This document shows, in pieces, positions 23,363-35,516 of a DNA stretch of 64,000 nt. The notes beneath the pieces are model-generated. The model had not been told where the DNA came from. It worked only from the letters and a program-made list of their open reading frames with translations, and did not search any database. The DNA comes from Tetradesmus obliquus. Lineage: Eukaryota; Chlorophyta; Chlorophyceae; Sphaeropleales; Scenedesmaceae. The stretch spans positions 4,650,501 through 4,714,500 of the forward strand of contig CP126196.1 in assembly GCA_030272155.1 (NCBI GenBank), read 5' to 3'. How positions within the stretch are numbered: the first letter of the stretch is position 1; every line of letters begins with the position of its first letter. Position numbers and translations under genes: made by a program.

Positions 23363-26300
23363 TGGTCAGAGCAGTGCCAAGTTGAGCACTCCATGTAGCT
23401 GTAGTCCACAATGATGTTGCCAAAGGTTTCAGCAAGGTTCAGGATCTGCAGCAGCAGCAGCAGCAGCATGATGCTCAACAGCAGTCCACAACAACGTCGC
23501 CATATGTTGCCGCGGGGTTCAGGATCGTGCCAGCAGCAGCAGCAGCAGCAGCAGCAGCCCACCCGCAGCACTCCCACTACCCCACCCACCTCCAGCCAAT
23601 GGAAGCTCCTCGTGTTTTCATACGTGGCCATGCCGCCATCGCTGTTCTGGTAGCTCAGAATGACCCGCACAGCTGCCTCCAGCCTCTCTCTGCTGATGCC
23701 TTCTCCCACTAAGCCTGGCTGCTGCAGCGCCGCTAGGCCCAGTGCTGCTTTGAAGCCCTCCCCTGTGCAGTCGGAAATGGGCCAGCCGTGGTCTCTGCTG
23801 CTGAAGGGCCAGGCGCCGCGGCTTATGTGGCGGTAGTAGCGGGAAAGGGGAGGTGCTGCCTCGGTCACAACCTGCAAACAGTCGAATCAGTTGAAAGAGT
23901 GGCAAACTGAGGCGAATTGAGGTGTTTTACAGGGATTTGGGGTGAAAAAACAAAAACCGGTGCAGTCGGAAATGGGCCAGCCGTGGTCTCTGCTGCTGAA
24001 GGGCCAGGCGCCGCGGCTGATGTGGCGATAGTAGCGGGAGAGGGGAGGTGCTGCCTCGGTCACCACCTGAAAGCAGTCAAACCAGATGGCAAAAAGGCAA
24101 ACAAGGGTTGAAGGAGGTGAGATGGTGTGTATTCAGGGTGTCGAGGGTGAAAAAGGTAGAGAGCCGGTGCAGTCAGAAATGGGCCAGCCGTGGTCCCTGC
24201 TGCTGAAGGGCCAGGCGCCCCTGCTTATGTGGCGGTAGTAGCGGGAGAGGGGAGGTGCTGCCTCGGTCACAACCTGAAAGCAGTCAAACCATATGGAAAA
24301 AAGGCAAACAAGGGTTGAAACAAGGTGAAATAGTGCGTATTCAGGGTTCTGAGGGTGGAAAAGGTAGACAGCCGGTGCAATCGGAAATGGACCAGCCGTG
24401 GTCTCTGCTGCTGAAGGGCCAGGCGCCGCGGCTAATGTGGCGGGAGAGCGGCGGCGCCGCCTCCATCACCACCTGAAAGCAGTCAATTTAGTTGAGAAAC
24501 GGGCAAGAAAAAGTTTAAAGTAAGGTGAAATAGTGCGTATTCAGGGTCACGAGGTTGGAAATAAATAGTAAGCCGGTGCAATCAGAAATGGGCCAGCCGT
24601 GGTCCCTGCTGCTGAAGGGCCAGGCGCCGCGGCTTATGTGGCGGTAGCAAGAGAGCGGCGGCGCCGCCCCGGTCACCACCTGAAAGCAGTCGAGTCAGTT
24701 GAAAGAATGGCAAACAAAAGGTGAAATGCCGCTTTTGAAGTGATTTGTGGGTGAAAGTACAGCCGGTGCAGCCAGAGATGGGCTAGCCGTGGTCCCTGCT
24801 GCTGAATGGCCAGGTGCTCAATAAACAAAACCGCCCAGGCTCACCTGGCTCTGTTCGCTGTAGCTGTGTGCCTTTTCCAGTGCCCCTTCCGGCACATCTG
24901 TGAGCTCACTGTCCAGCATGGCCTAGAACAACCCTGAAAACTGACAACAGCCCTATACTTCACCCAGAACCACAAACAATAAACCCCAAATAACACCGCA
25001 ACGGCTGTGCTCAATGTAGGCGTGCGCTTTCCTCAGTGCTGCCACAGTCATACCCGCGAGCCCGCATGAAATAAACAAACCACCCCTGAGTTAAACTTGA
25101 ACATTGCCACACCTGGCTCTGCTCGATGTAGGCGTGTGCCTTCTTCAGCGCCCCTGCCGCCACATCCGTGAGCCCGCTATCCAGCATGGCCTGCACGGCA
25201 AAGCTGGTGTCCCACAGCTGGCTGCCGTTGTAGCCCTGCACGGCAGCAGCAGGCAACACATGGATGTGGCTGCTGAACATGTGAACTCAGCAAATGATAT
25301 CACCTTGCAAAGCTGGCGGTGAACATCTGGCTTTTGGTGTAGCCCTGCGCAGCGGCATCAGCAGGTTCGCAGGTCAGAGGTCACACATACAGGGATGAGC
25401 CAAGCATGCATTCCTCATGTCCTCCGTGACACCCAGGTAACATGCCATGTATACGATGTATAACAACAAGGAACAGCTGAGACTAACAAACAGCAACACC
25501 CACCTGCATCTTCATGCCGTCCTCAGCCACCCACAGGTAGTCGTGCAGCCGCGGCAGGTGCCTGGGCAGCAGCAGCAGCAGCAGCAGCAGGTGTCAGGAA
25601 AGTCAGCACTACGGGTGACGATATCGACGAAGGTTTGCCAGGATCAAAGGGTCTAGGCTGTGGATGGGGCTGGCATGATGTGGATGGATGGGGCTGGCAT
25701 GATGTGGATGGATGGGGCTGGTATGATGTGGATGGATGGGGCTGGTATGATGTGGATGGATGGGGCTGGCATGATGTGGATGGGGCTGGCATGATGTGGA
25801 TGGATGGGGCTGGCATGATGTGGATGGATGGGGCTGGCATGATGTGGATGGATGGGGCTGGCATGATGTGGATGGATGGGGCTGGCATGATGTGGATGGA
25901 TGGGGCTGGTATGATGTGGATGGATGGGGCTGGTATGATGTGGATGGATGGGGCTGGCATGATGTGGATGGGGCTGGCATGATGTGGATGGATGGGGCTG
26001 GCATGATGTGGATGGATGGGGCTGGCATGATGTGGATGGATGGGGCTGGTATGATGTGGATGGATGGGGCTGGTATGATGTGGATGGATGGGGCTGGTAT
26101 GATGTGGATGGATGGGGCTGGTATGATGTCGCAACCTAGCGCCCAGCGCAGTGCAGTGCCGCACACTCTCCTATTCAAGGCGGCGCTTGTGGGGCCTTGC
26201 ACCAGCAGCACAGGCTGTTGACATACCTCACCACATGGGGAGTTTGTTACACTTGATACTCATATACACATAGGCCACCCACGATCAAACACAGTGGTGC

Positions 26301-27105
26301 TCATTTCTTGAAGGCGAGGCTGTCGGGGTCCTCGAACCATCAGCACAGCATGTTGATGACCTTATTCACGTGCAGATCCTGTCAATCCATAATTGACCAA
26401 AATGCCAGACCTAAAACAGCCAACCTACTGCAGCGCATTGGCCCACACTCACTTCTTGAAGGCGAGGCTGTCGGGGTCCTCAAACCAGCAGCACAGCATG
26501 TTGATGACCTTGTTGACAGGCCCGATGTCCACGTAGCGCGTGTTCTCGTCCTCATAGTGGATGTGCGTCATCACCTGCATCATTTGAATGCGGCAGCAAG
26601 GATTTTGGTGACGTACAGGCTTCAAATGACTACAAAGTTGGTGGATCCCTGTGTTGCTGGTGTGTGCCGAAGTAGCGCGTGTTTCCGTCCTCATGGTGGA
26701 TATGCTTGATCACATGCGCGGCACGTGGCATGCAAGGTTTTGAGTAATACACAGGCACTTACTATATGGACAAGGCAGACATCAAGCCAGATGCAGTAAG
26801 CCTGAGGGTGATCCATCATCTAGAGAGGGGCTACACCACAATGCGGAAACACACACAAGTACCCATGCTGCTATCTGTTTTGTTTGGCAATAGATGCTGA
26901 AGCATAAAATTGTGCCGTCTTAATCGTGCCAATGCCAGCGTTTATACGCTCTCTTGATGACAAGTGACGACAGGTGCTGGTCCTCTTGTATGATGTGTCG
27001 CTGCCCTGTTGCCCCCACCCCTCACCTCTGCCAGTGCCGCCTTGCGCAGCCTGCTGCCCAGCAGCACCGCCTCAGCCTTGTACAGCACCCACCACAGCAC
27101 GTCCT

Positions 27106-27141
<36 letters not shown>

Positions 27142-27249
27142 ATGAAAACACACTTCAACATGCGGCAATTGCATCAAGAGGTATAGGACAGATGTGACTG
27201 TTGCTGTGGCGAAGGCCGGCCTTGTACAGCACCCACCACAGCACGTCCT

Positions 27250-27300
<51 letters not shown>

Positions 27301-28537
27301 GCAGACAAACACAAATAACTAGCATGTGGCTGTTCCTTCAAGTGCTTGATCACACATCTAGCTCAGTGCGAATGCATGTGCTTGGCTAACTGCACGCAAG
27401 TCCCCAGACATCCCCAGAATGACACGCACCTGGATCATGGGGTGTGGGTAGTACAGGTCCTCCTTGGCGATCCGGCACACAACCACCCACAAACATTGGA
27501 CAAACCCCCAAAACAGCACACAAAACTCATAGCTACATGCAAATGCGCACCTGGATCATGGGGTGCGGGTAGCACATGTCCTCCTTGGCGGATATGGCAC
27601 ACACAGACAGCCATCCATACCCATGAAATAGTCCAGAGTTACAACGCAATTCACAAATACAGGCAAACCCGCACCTGGATCATTGGGTGCGGGTAGTACA
27701 GGTCCTCCTTGGCGATCTGGCTGCGCGCCGCATTCCAGTCGATGCTGGCGTAGGGCACAGGGTACAGCTCGTCACTGCAGCAGCAATAGTTGCGACAGAG
27801 AAGTGTGAGGACTGTGCGGCAGCCAAGGGAAAGAGTGAGGGCAGTGCAGCTGTTTGCAGTCGATGCTGGCGTAGGGCACGGGGTACAGCTCGTCACTGCG
27901 GCAGCAAAAACGGCATCAGCGGCACGCAGCGGTTGTGTTTCAGGGCTATGTGTGAAAAGGCGATGGAACAGCTCACAACCAACGCGATGCACTGCCAGCA
28001 GCCGAAGAAGTGCAGTAGCAACAGATCTTAGCATTGCAGTGCTGCATCTACAGCTGTACTGCTGTTGCACTTCAATGTTTAATGTACGCACCGGATGGCT
28101 GCTGTGAGTGGCGTCTCCTTGCAGGTGCCCCTGATGCCGTAGATGTAGCTCATGGGCAGGTACACCTGCATAGCAACACAGCACAGCAAACCATAAGTTC
28201 CCACCAACACATTACAACCAATGACATTGATATGTAATTCCAAGATGCTTTTGTTCTAGTCAAGAACCAAATGGCAGTGCACGCGCCATGCGGCAGTGGC
28301 ACCAGAGGTGCACCCGGGTGCATGTAGCTGATGCCACAGAGCAACACAGGTAAGCATATGCTAGCCAACATAACAGTCATTCTAGTTGTTGACAAGAGCA
28401 AAAGAAGAATGCAATGCCACACGCACCATGCGGCAGTGGCACCAGAAGCGCCCCGGGTGCAGGTATCCGATGCCGCTCCAGCTGCTGTACGGCAGCAGCC
28501 ACATCTCAGGCGGCAGCGGGTTCTGGCCGTCCCAGCT

Positions 28538-28579
<42 letters not shown>

Positions 28580-29134
28580 ACATCTCAGGCGGCAGCGGGT
28601 TCTGGCCGTCCCAGCTGCAGCAGCAGCAGCAGACAGAGGCTGAGGTGCAGCATATCGTTGGAACCTCAGTGCAGGCGATTCAGGGGATGCAGGAGAGCAA
28701 CACACTACCCACACCACAGCCCAGTTGCGGCTGTGGCTGCCTGCGCATACGAGCTGCCTGCGCACAGCGGTGACGGCCGCAGCGGCAGCGGGCACACTAT
28801 GTATCAGTGTGCTCAGGTGAGTGACAAGTGTGATCAGTGTGCTCAGGTGAGTTGCAAGTGTGATCAGTGTGCTCAGGTGAGTGACAAGTGTGATCAGTGT
28901 GCTCAGGTGAGTGACAAGTGTGATCAGTGTGCTCAGGTGAGTTGCAAGTGTGATCAGTGTGCTCAGGTGAGTGACAAGTGTGATCAGTGTGCTCAGGTGA
29001 GTTGCAAGTGCTGATTGTGTGTCTTCCTGCTGCTGCCGCACCTGTATACGCCCAGCACTGCCAGCCAGAACTTGCCCCATGAGGTGATGTAGTTGGCACC
29101 ACCACGCGAGTGGATCTGCAGCAGAACACATCAT

Positions 29135-29166
<32 letters not shown>

Positions 29167-29470
29167 AGAGGCAGCAGCAACATGGGCGGCGGTGCATTGT
29201 GCATGAATGAGCAGCAGCTGCATGTGGGCGGCGGCAGCTTGTAGCTCACCCCCCGACAGTGGGCTATGTTTTGACACAGTGCACACATGTGTTTGGTGCT
29301 GCTTCTTGTGCCTGACGCTGCTGCCTCCACCTTCTGCTGCTGATGGTGCTGCTAAGCTCGCTGCTGCTGCTGCTGCTGCTGCTGCAGGCCGTGCTCCTCA
29401 CCCAGTTGCGTGCTGCTGTCGCTGCAGGCGTGTCTGCGCTCTCGCCCAGCAGGCGCAGCGTCACGTAACT

Positions 29471-29522
<52 letters not shown>

Positions 29523-30058
29523 GTCGTCGAGCTCAGTCCCTCAGAACAATGTCCTGTTGCCAGGAACCGAAGTCATTGCTCCACTGAGATCACTCATTCT
29601 ACCTGCCTACCTGAGCGCGGTGCCAAACATAGTGGACCCTCCCTCAAGGTGCAGGCCACAGCCGCCAACAAAGCCTACCCCAAACACAATGCTCTGAACC
29701 CTCAGTTTTCAAACACACCTCAGCGCGGTGCCAAACATGGTGGAGCCTCCCTCAACGTGCAGGCCAAAGCCGCCGTCACAGCCTACCCCAAACACAACGC
29801 TCTAAACCTTCAACCTGCGAACGCACCTCAGCGCTGTGCCAAACATGGTGGAGCCCCCCTCGATGTGCAGGCCAAAGCCGCCAAAACAACAAACGAGCCG
29901 CCCCTAAAACCCGCCCCTCAACTGTAAAAACGCCACACACCTCAGCGCAGTGCCAAACATGGTGGAGCCTCCCTCAATGTGCAGGCCGAAGCCGCCGTCG
30001 CTGTTCTGGTGGTTGTGCAGGTAGCGCACCATCTCCGCCTGCGCCTCCTTGCGCAGCA

Positions 30059-30091
<33 letters not shown>

Positions 30092-30212
30092 GGCAGCGGC
30101 AGCAGTTATTTGCAAATGCATTGTTTCCACGCCCACGTCGAGGTCATCTGTGGAACCTGGTTTTTGCAGAGTAGTGTGTTGGCAGTGCTTCGGCTGTCTA
30201 TGCATGGCCATT

Positions 30213-30244
<32 letters not shown>

Positions 30245-30731
30245 TGGTGCAGGCCAATGCACCCTCTAGCTTTGGCAGTAGTGCATGCAGAGCTGGTGCT
30301 TATTGCGGCGTTGCTGCTGCTGCTGCTGCTGCTCATCTGCAGATGCAACAAGCAGGTAGCACACACATACAGACAGCACCACACCGGCACGGCCACCTGC
30401 CTGCAGCTGCGGACATTGCTGCATAAGCACCCTGGTGCTGCTGCTGCTGCTGCTGTCGCTGCCGCAGTGGCTGCTGCTGTTGCCGCCACTCCTCCTGCTG
30501 CTGCCGCTGCTAATGCTGCTGCTGCTGCTGCTTCTGCCGGGTCCGCACCTTGTCCAGCTGGCCGCAGGTGTACAGCGCGATGACCATGCCAGGCATGAGG
30601 AACATAGGGCCGCCATAGTCGCCTGAAGCAGCAGCAGCAGCAGCAGCACTAAACTGGGGTTGCCTGCATACAAAGTGCAATGACCATGCCAGGCATGAGG
30701 AACATGGGGCCTCCACAGTCGCCTGCACAAC

Positions 30732-30763
<32 letters not shown>

Positions 30764-31574
30764 GCACAAGGGGCGGCACAGAGCGGCAGCAGAGCAGCAC
30801 AGTAGGCCTAAGAAACATGAGGCCGCAACAACGGCCTGCAGCACACAAATGCACGAACACAAGCATTTTATGAGCTGTGTTTGGTGCACTGCGCCCTCTC
30901 TTGCAGCTGCTGCTGCATACGCACAACCGCTCGCAGCAGTTCTCCTTCTGCCCGTAGTCTCTGAGACAGCGCCATTCCAACATTGGTTCAACTGCTATTT
31001 GTTAACAAGGTTGTACACATAGCTATCCCTGAATGAGGCGGAATTCTTGCGATTTGCAGCAAGCATGCCAGCTTGCTGCCAGTACAGTAACTGCTGCTGC
31101 AAACTGCATATCAGGCTGGCCTCAGCCTGCACAGGGAGCCTGCAAGAGCTGCCACAACACAAGATCATGCAACCATATAACTATTGCAGCGTAGCTATTG
31201 ATTGCTTGCAGCAGCATACCTGGGAAGTGACCATCGTCCTGCTGCAGGCACTCGTAGAAGCTAATGGCTCCTTTCAGGTGCTGCTCGACCTGCTCCGCCT
31301 TGGGCACTTCGCCCTCTGCGATACGCTCCGTGGGTGGAGCGTGCTGCTTTGCTGCGATCTTATCAGCGCACTGCAGGCGCAGCAGTTCATCAGCACTATG
31401 GCGCTGCACATGCCTGTTTGCTGCAAAGGCCGCACGCAGCTGCTCTACACGTTCACGTTGCTCGGTTGTGCCTGCTTTGGCGTCGAACTCCCACGTCTGC
31501 CTGCCCTTGTTGCCGTTGAGGGAAACAAGGTGGGGGTGCCCCCCGCTATCGCTCGCACTCAAGAATTTCCACAT
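19828..31574 (-). CDS. CAS1: Cycloartenol synthase (oxidosqualene cyclase)
   Basis: Cyclises 2,3-oxidosqualene to cycloartenol at the ER membrane, the entry to phytosterol synthesis. Eighteen exons give 795 residues with consistent phases: 31220-31574 (start MWKFLSAS), 30549-30622, 29941-30059, 29402-29468, 29042-29115, 28427-28535, 28092-28165, 27675-27774, 27026-27103, 26453-26574, 25504-25561, 25113-25235, 23590-23871, 23083-23198, 22029-22106, 21551-21728, 20650-20864 and 19828-19993 (stop TAG). Family landmarks include [67 protein letters not shown] and [19 protein letters not shown]. The His and Ile of DHGWPISD match the residues that distinguish cycloartenol from lanosterol synthases. 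The usual DCTAE motif reads DCTGE, keeping the catalytic Asp. A Ser/Lys-rich tail of about 35 residues extends past the usual end. Confidence 0.5.
20340..21160 (-). repeat. Edge copies around cycloartenol synthase exon 20650-20864
   Basis: Tail copies ([11 protein letters not shown]) lie at about 20350-20395 and 20470-20530. Head copies ([16 protein letters not shown]) lie at about 20945-21005 and 21085-21157. Confidence 0.5.
22310..22700 (-). repeat. Copies of exon head 22029-22106
   Basis: Three copies of the [16 protein letters not shown]-coding edge end near 22373, 22531 and 22692; the last is strongly diverged. Confidence 0.5.
22760..23530 (-). repeat. Edge copies on both sides of exon 23083-23198
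   Basis: Tail copies with donor lie at about 22760-22830, 22870-22925 and 22975-23035. Head copies ([17 protein letters not shown]) lie at about 23268-23332, 23385-23445 and 23485-23528, separated by CAG tracts. Confidence 0.5.
23950..24840 (-). repeat. 200-bp array of cycloartenol synthase exon head
   Basis: Five copies of the first 60-110 bp of exon 23590-23871 have acceptors at about 24066, 24273, 24472 and 24679, plus a partial near 24755-24815. Steps are 195-207 bp. The copied part includes the [10 protein letters not shown] catalytic segment. Confidence 0.5.
25661..26130. repeat. 24-bp minisatellite, about 20 copies
   Basis: The unit GGATGGGGCTGGCATGATGT with GGAT repeats about 20 times in a cycloartenol synthase intron. 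Two copies are 4 bp short, and a C/T change (GGCAT/GGTAT) marks subfamilies. It keeps several frames open on both strands, giving spurious long open frames. Confidence 0.5.
28803..29010. repeat. 30-bp minisatellite, 7 copies
   Basis: Unit GATCAGTGTGCTCAGGTGAG plus TGACAAGTGT, seven times, in a cycloartenol synthase intron. Each copy carries CAGGTGAGT, a perfect splice-donor consensus, on the plus strand, antisense to the gene. Confidence 0.5.
29605..29900 (-). repeat. Three copies of exon tail 29941-30059
   Basis: The [11 protein letters not shown]-coding tail and donor recur at about 29610-29665, 29718-29775 and 29826-29885. Confidence 0.5.
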
Positions 31575-32985
31575 GTTTGACACAGCTGTTGATCTGTGTT
31601 TGAAGTTGATAAGTATGTGCAGCTGCCTCTTGCTAGATGCCAGAAGACACGTCTCATCACACTCCCGCGTAATGTGCCAGTATCTCACACCAGGCAGGCA
31701 TCCAGGACAGACGAGAACAGTCAAAGTCCAGCAACAGAAGATCAATAGCCTCCAAACTCTTAGTGTGTGGTGTGAGCCGTGATACGTGCTACGAGCAAAA
31801 CGATGCAGTGGCAGGACCAGCACCAGCATTGGCGCTCAGCGCTGTACGGTACAGGCAAGCATGCAGAAGCCCTGCTGCGATTAACCAGTGGAGTGAGTGC
31901 ACTCCACGAGTGCAGATAGCGGATGGTAGCAGCGTGTTGGGCGCCAGGGAAGAAACCTGCAGCAGAGTGGCAAGAGTTTGGCTGCTCAGCACTGGGTGGG
32001 GAGTTGCGGCAGACGGGCCACATGCTTGGTGCCACCAAGCATATGCAGTGCATGCATGTGCAGTGCACCAGGCCTGCACAACGTTGATCCTAATCAATTG
32101 AAAAGCTGATAACGGTACATGTACACCAAACTGGCGTGTCTCATAGGACTGATTGTCCTCCAGCCACGTGTGTGGGTAGAACAGTGACTGCAGCAGCAGT
32201 GCTCAGCACTAGGCCGCCTAGTGGCTGGTGCTGGTGGCAGCAAAAGCACAGCATGAGGCGGCCAGTCCCCCAGGAGCTCGCTGCAGACTACCAAAATTTA
32301 TGTTCTGACAGAATTAAGATGCTTGTGTAATGTATGTCTGGAATGCCTGCCCTCAGCTGACCATTTTTTGCCAATGACACTGTTCACGGGAAAGGCAGCA
32401 TACTCGACTATGCGTGCCAGCACTACATAGAAATATCGTTCAAGTAAACTCCCAAGATACTGATGAAGATATCGAGAACATACGCACCGTCGATCAAGTG
32501 TCTTCGACGGACTAAACGTATGTTACGATTTATGTGCTGATTAGGTCTTCCGTTCTGGGTTCAAAGAGCATCCCTCAGGCTGTCTCATCGATGCATCTGT
32601 ATTGTTAGTGATCATGAACAGGAAATGACACGAGCTACCCGTATCAACAGCAGGGAATCAACCCCGTTGTGGCACAGCAGCAGCCATCATGAGCCCTGCA
32701 CCAATGCGATTCGGCATATGTTTGCGTTTGCATCCTGCAAACGGAGAGCAGGAGTTCTGGCAGAGCCAAGCCGCTCGCAGGTGAGCTACAGCTGGTCGCA
32801 CCCCGCCACTGTGAACTGCCATGCTCGACGGTGGTGCTGCAATCTTATGCGTGACACAGCACATGCAGGCCTGTTTTCATCATGTCCACATCTCGAGCAT
32901 TGATGGCGATGCAATCGGAAGATGCCTGCCAACTTTGGGTTATCTGCTGCTGTGCTGAACCTTACATGCTCATGTGCAACTCTGC
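31575..32985. other. Divergent intergenic region
   Basis: Separates the cycloartenol synthase start (minus) from the membrane-protein gene (plus), so promoters of both probably lie here. No TATA-like or other element could be assigned with confidence. Confidence 0.5.
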
Positions 32986-35222
32986 AGGCTGCTGACGACC
33001 TTCGACGTGCTTAATGCCTGCTACAACATCTCTCTAAACACGATGATCCTGAGGGCTTTCGGGTTCGGCACCAGGGCCAGGCAGTGGGTCCCCACTGCAG
33101 TGCTGCTATCCCTTCTCATAGCGCAGCTGCTCCTGCTGGCCCTGCGGCCAGTAACATACAGGTGCCACAGGACAAAGATTGCACTGTTTAACCGCATTGT
33201 GCGGCTCGCGCTGCTTACACTGATGGCTATGGTGCAATCACCAGGGTTGCTGGATATCATGCGCCAGCAGCACAGGTCAGCAGCAGCGGGCAGCCAACGC
33301 AGCAGCTGGCTGGTGTTTGTACGTAACGCTGTAGGGCCTCCGCTGGTCTATATGGGCCATGCAAACAACGTACTGCCTTTTCAGTGGGTGCTGCCGATGC
33401 AGCTGTACATGTTATTTGTCACCAGCGTCAGCGTGTTCAGGAGCGGTGCGTGTACATTAGCAGTTTCTGCGAGCAACGCACAGATGGCAGCGATTGTCTG
33501 CAGCTATGCGAAGCAGGTGGTGTTCTACATGAGTAGAGCGGTCGGCAGGGCTCCGGCAGGACCTATGCTTGCAGCAGCAGCAGCAGACACCTGCCATGGG
33601 GTGGCAGCAGTGCTGCTGCTGCTGCTGTACGTGCACGTGGTGATGATACTTATTGTGCCACTTGTCATCATGTTTCGGGTTGAGCTCTCGATGAAAGCAG
33701 AGTTTGTGCGGTTGCATGGCGGCTGTGTGCCTCAGGCTCTGCAGTCGCTAAACTCAGATGGTGCGATGGCACTCATTGCTTATACACTGCTGGTTGGGGG
33801 TTGGTGTCTTTGCGAATCTGCTGTGGCATGGCTAGGGCCCATAACGTGCAGCGACAGTGGTGGCGTGCTGCTGCTGTCACGATAGCTGCTGTAGAGGGTT
33901 GCAGGCGGGGTTGCGGTCTGCGCATCTGCTCTGTTGTAATTAGTTCCTCTCAGGCGGCCGCGTGCCCTAGGCCTTTCAGGTGCTGCATTTAGATGGTGCG
34001 ATGGCGCTCATTGCTTATACACTGCTGGTTGGGGGCTGGTGTCTTTGTGAATCTGCTGTGGCATGGCTAGGGCCCATAACGTGCAGCGACAGTGGTGGCG
34101 TGCTGCTGCTGTCACGATAGCTGCAGCTGCTTTAGGGGGTGGTTTGCAGGTGGGATTGTGTTGTGTGCGTCTTGTTGTGCCGTGTCGCAGCCGTTGTTTT
34201 CCTCAGCAAGCAACGGCCATAGCAGGGAGTGAGTGAGTGGCTGCTTTTTGTTGATGGCTGACAGCAAGGCACCTCACAAGTTTGTTGCTGTGAATGCCGC
34301 CTACATTTGCTTGGATGCAGGCAGAATTGTTGGCGCCAGCATGGATTGTGGATGGCTATCGCGTGTCTTTCATGGCGCTGCAGCCTTGCTCTTGCTGGTT
34401 TCCGGGGATGGTGTGCCACAGTGAGAGTATGCCACTTGCAGCCATCGATTGTGCAGTACTTAGCGTAGCAGTGACATACATGGCGCCTTAACAGACTCTG
34501 CTACTGAGTTGATTTGCACATGTGCAACATCAGCTTGCTGCAATTGCCCTGTTTTTCTTTTAGCAATCCACTTCACAGTGCTCGGGATCCGGATCCTGCT
34601 GATTCGTTGGGTACAGCAAGTACAGCTCAGCAAGCAATCACGTGAGTTGCGCAGATATGTTGGCGTGGGATTGGCGCCTGCCCTGCTTGCTGTGCACAGG
34701 CAGATGCCATCTTACACATACAAGCCTGCTCAACCGTACAGGTTCACAGGTGCAGGTGTGGCAGCTGGCCTTGGTATCATGCTACAATGTGCTTCCAGCT
34801 GGCCGTGCTATTGATTACATTATTATCAGACAATATGCTTACAGACTATCATGATGGTGGCCACAGGTTGTTGCTGCTGCTGGCTGCAGCGTGTGTGGGC
34901 CGCTCGCCCAGCTGTGCTTGAAGGTACGCAGCCTTGCTTTTACTGTGTAAAATCATCTACACAGGTGGTGGCTGCAGCGTGTGTGGGCTGCTGCCCCAGT
35001 TTTGCTTGAAGGTACGCAGCCTGGCTTTTCTGCGCACAGTCATCTGTATAGATGCTGGCTGCAGTGTGTGTGGGCTGCTGGCCCAGCTTTGCTTGAAGGT
35101 AACGCAGCCTACTTTTGTTTGTTACTGGCCCTTGGCCCACTGCAAGTGCAAGTCTTTATACTGCGAGACTGCGGGATCCGGGACCTTGTGTGAGCTTGCT
35201 CAATCTTTTGCCTTGGACTCCT
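32986..35222 (+). CDS. Hypothetical multi-pass membrane protein (exon set partly resolved)
   Basis: I do not recognise this protein. The main exon begins after the acceptor at 32985 and is open to a stop at 33885. It has hydrophobic segments near VLLSLLIAQLLLLAL, LALLTLMAMV, LPMQLYMLFVTSVSVF, LLLLLYVHVVMILIVPLVIMF and MALIAYTLLVGGWCLC, so five or more spans. The first coding exon was not found; an in-frame ATG is not evident close upstream. Downstream, acceptor-flanked open pieces occur at 34324-34490 and 34565-34631, the latter after a strong pyrimidine tract. A roughly 50-bp exon-like unit lies at 34870-34921 and repeats twice, and a short tail ends near 35222. A TGTAA polyadenylation-type signal follows at about 35236. 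Whether the later pieces belong to this transcript is inference. Confidence 0.5.
33968..34122 (+). repeat. Direct duplicate of the membrane-protein exon end
   Basis: About 150 bp matching 33740-33890 (DGAMALIAYTLLVGGW through the stop) recurs directly downstream. Confidence 0.5.
34870..35100 (+). repeat. Triplicated 50-bp exon-like unit
   Basis: Three copies (34870-34921, 34965-35012 and 35052-35099) of a unit ending CTTGAAG followed by GTACGC or GTAACG. The first two follow an AG acceptor. They look like a micro-exon copied with both splice sites. Confidence 0.5.
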
Positions 35223-35516
35223 GAATGAGGTACATTGTAACCCACTGTTGTTCATGTCGGCGACTGGCATAGATGATCGAGTCAAGCTCAAGGCCTGCTG
35301 GTAACGAAGCACTGCTTAGGAGTCATCCACTCAAAATTTGCAGCCGGTACGACTTCACCGTGAAACCTTCAATCACAATCACAGCTGGCTGTCAAACCCT
35401 AAGATAGAGATACGCACAGAAGCAAGCTGCCGCTTGCATCATCATTTGCGTCTGAGGAACGGTTGAACCCTCGAGTACACTTCGCAAGCGCCGTCGCAGG
35501 CAAGGAGCCAGGTTGA

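Noticed and set aside
25523-26221. Open frames of 115-213 codons on both strands rich in Gly-Trp-His or Pro-Ser-His repeats
   Set aside because: They arise from the 24-bp minisatellite inside an intron and have no splice or motif support.
28803-29010. Regular 30-bp repeats resembling a CRISPR array
   Set aside because: There are no unique spacers; the units are contiguous and the context is a eukaryotic intron.
30266-30991. 241-codon minus-strand frame overlapping the second cycloartenol synthase exon
   Set aside because: It reads the wrong frame through CTG tracts and copied exon heads.
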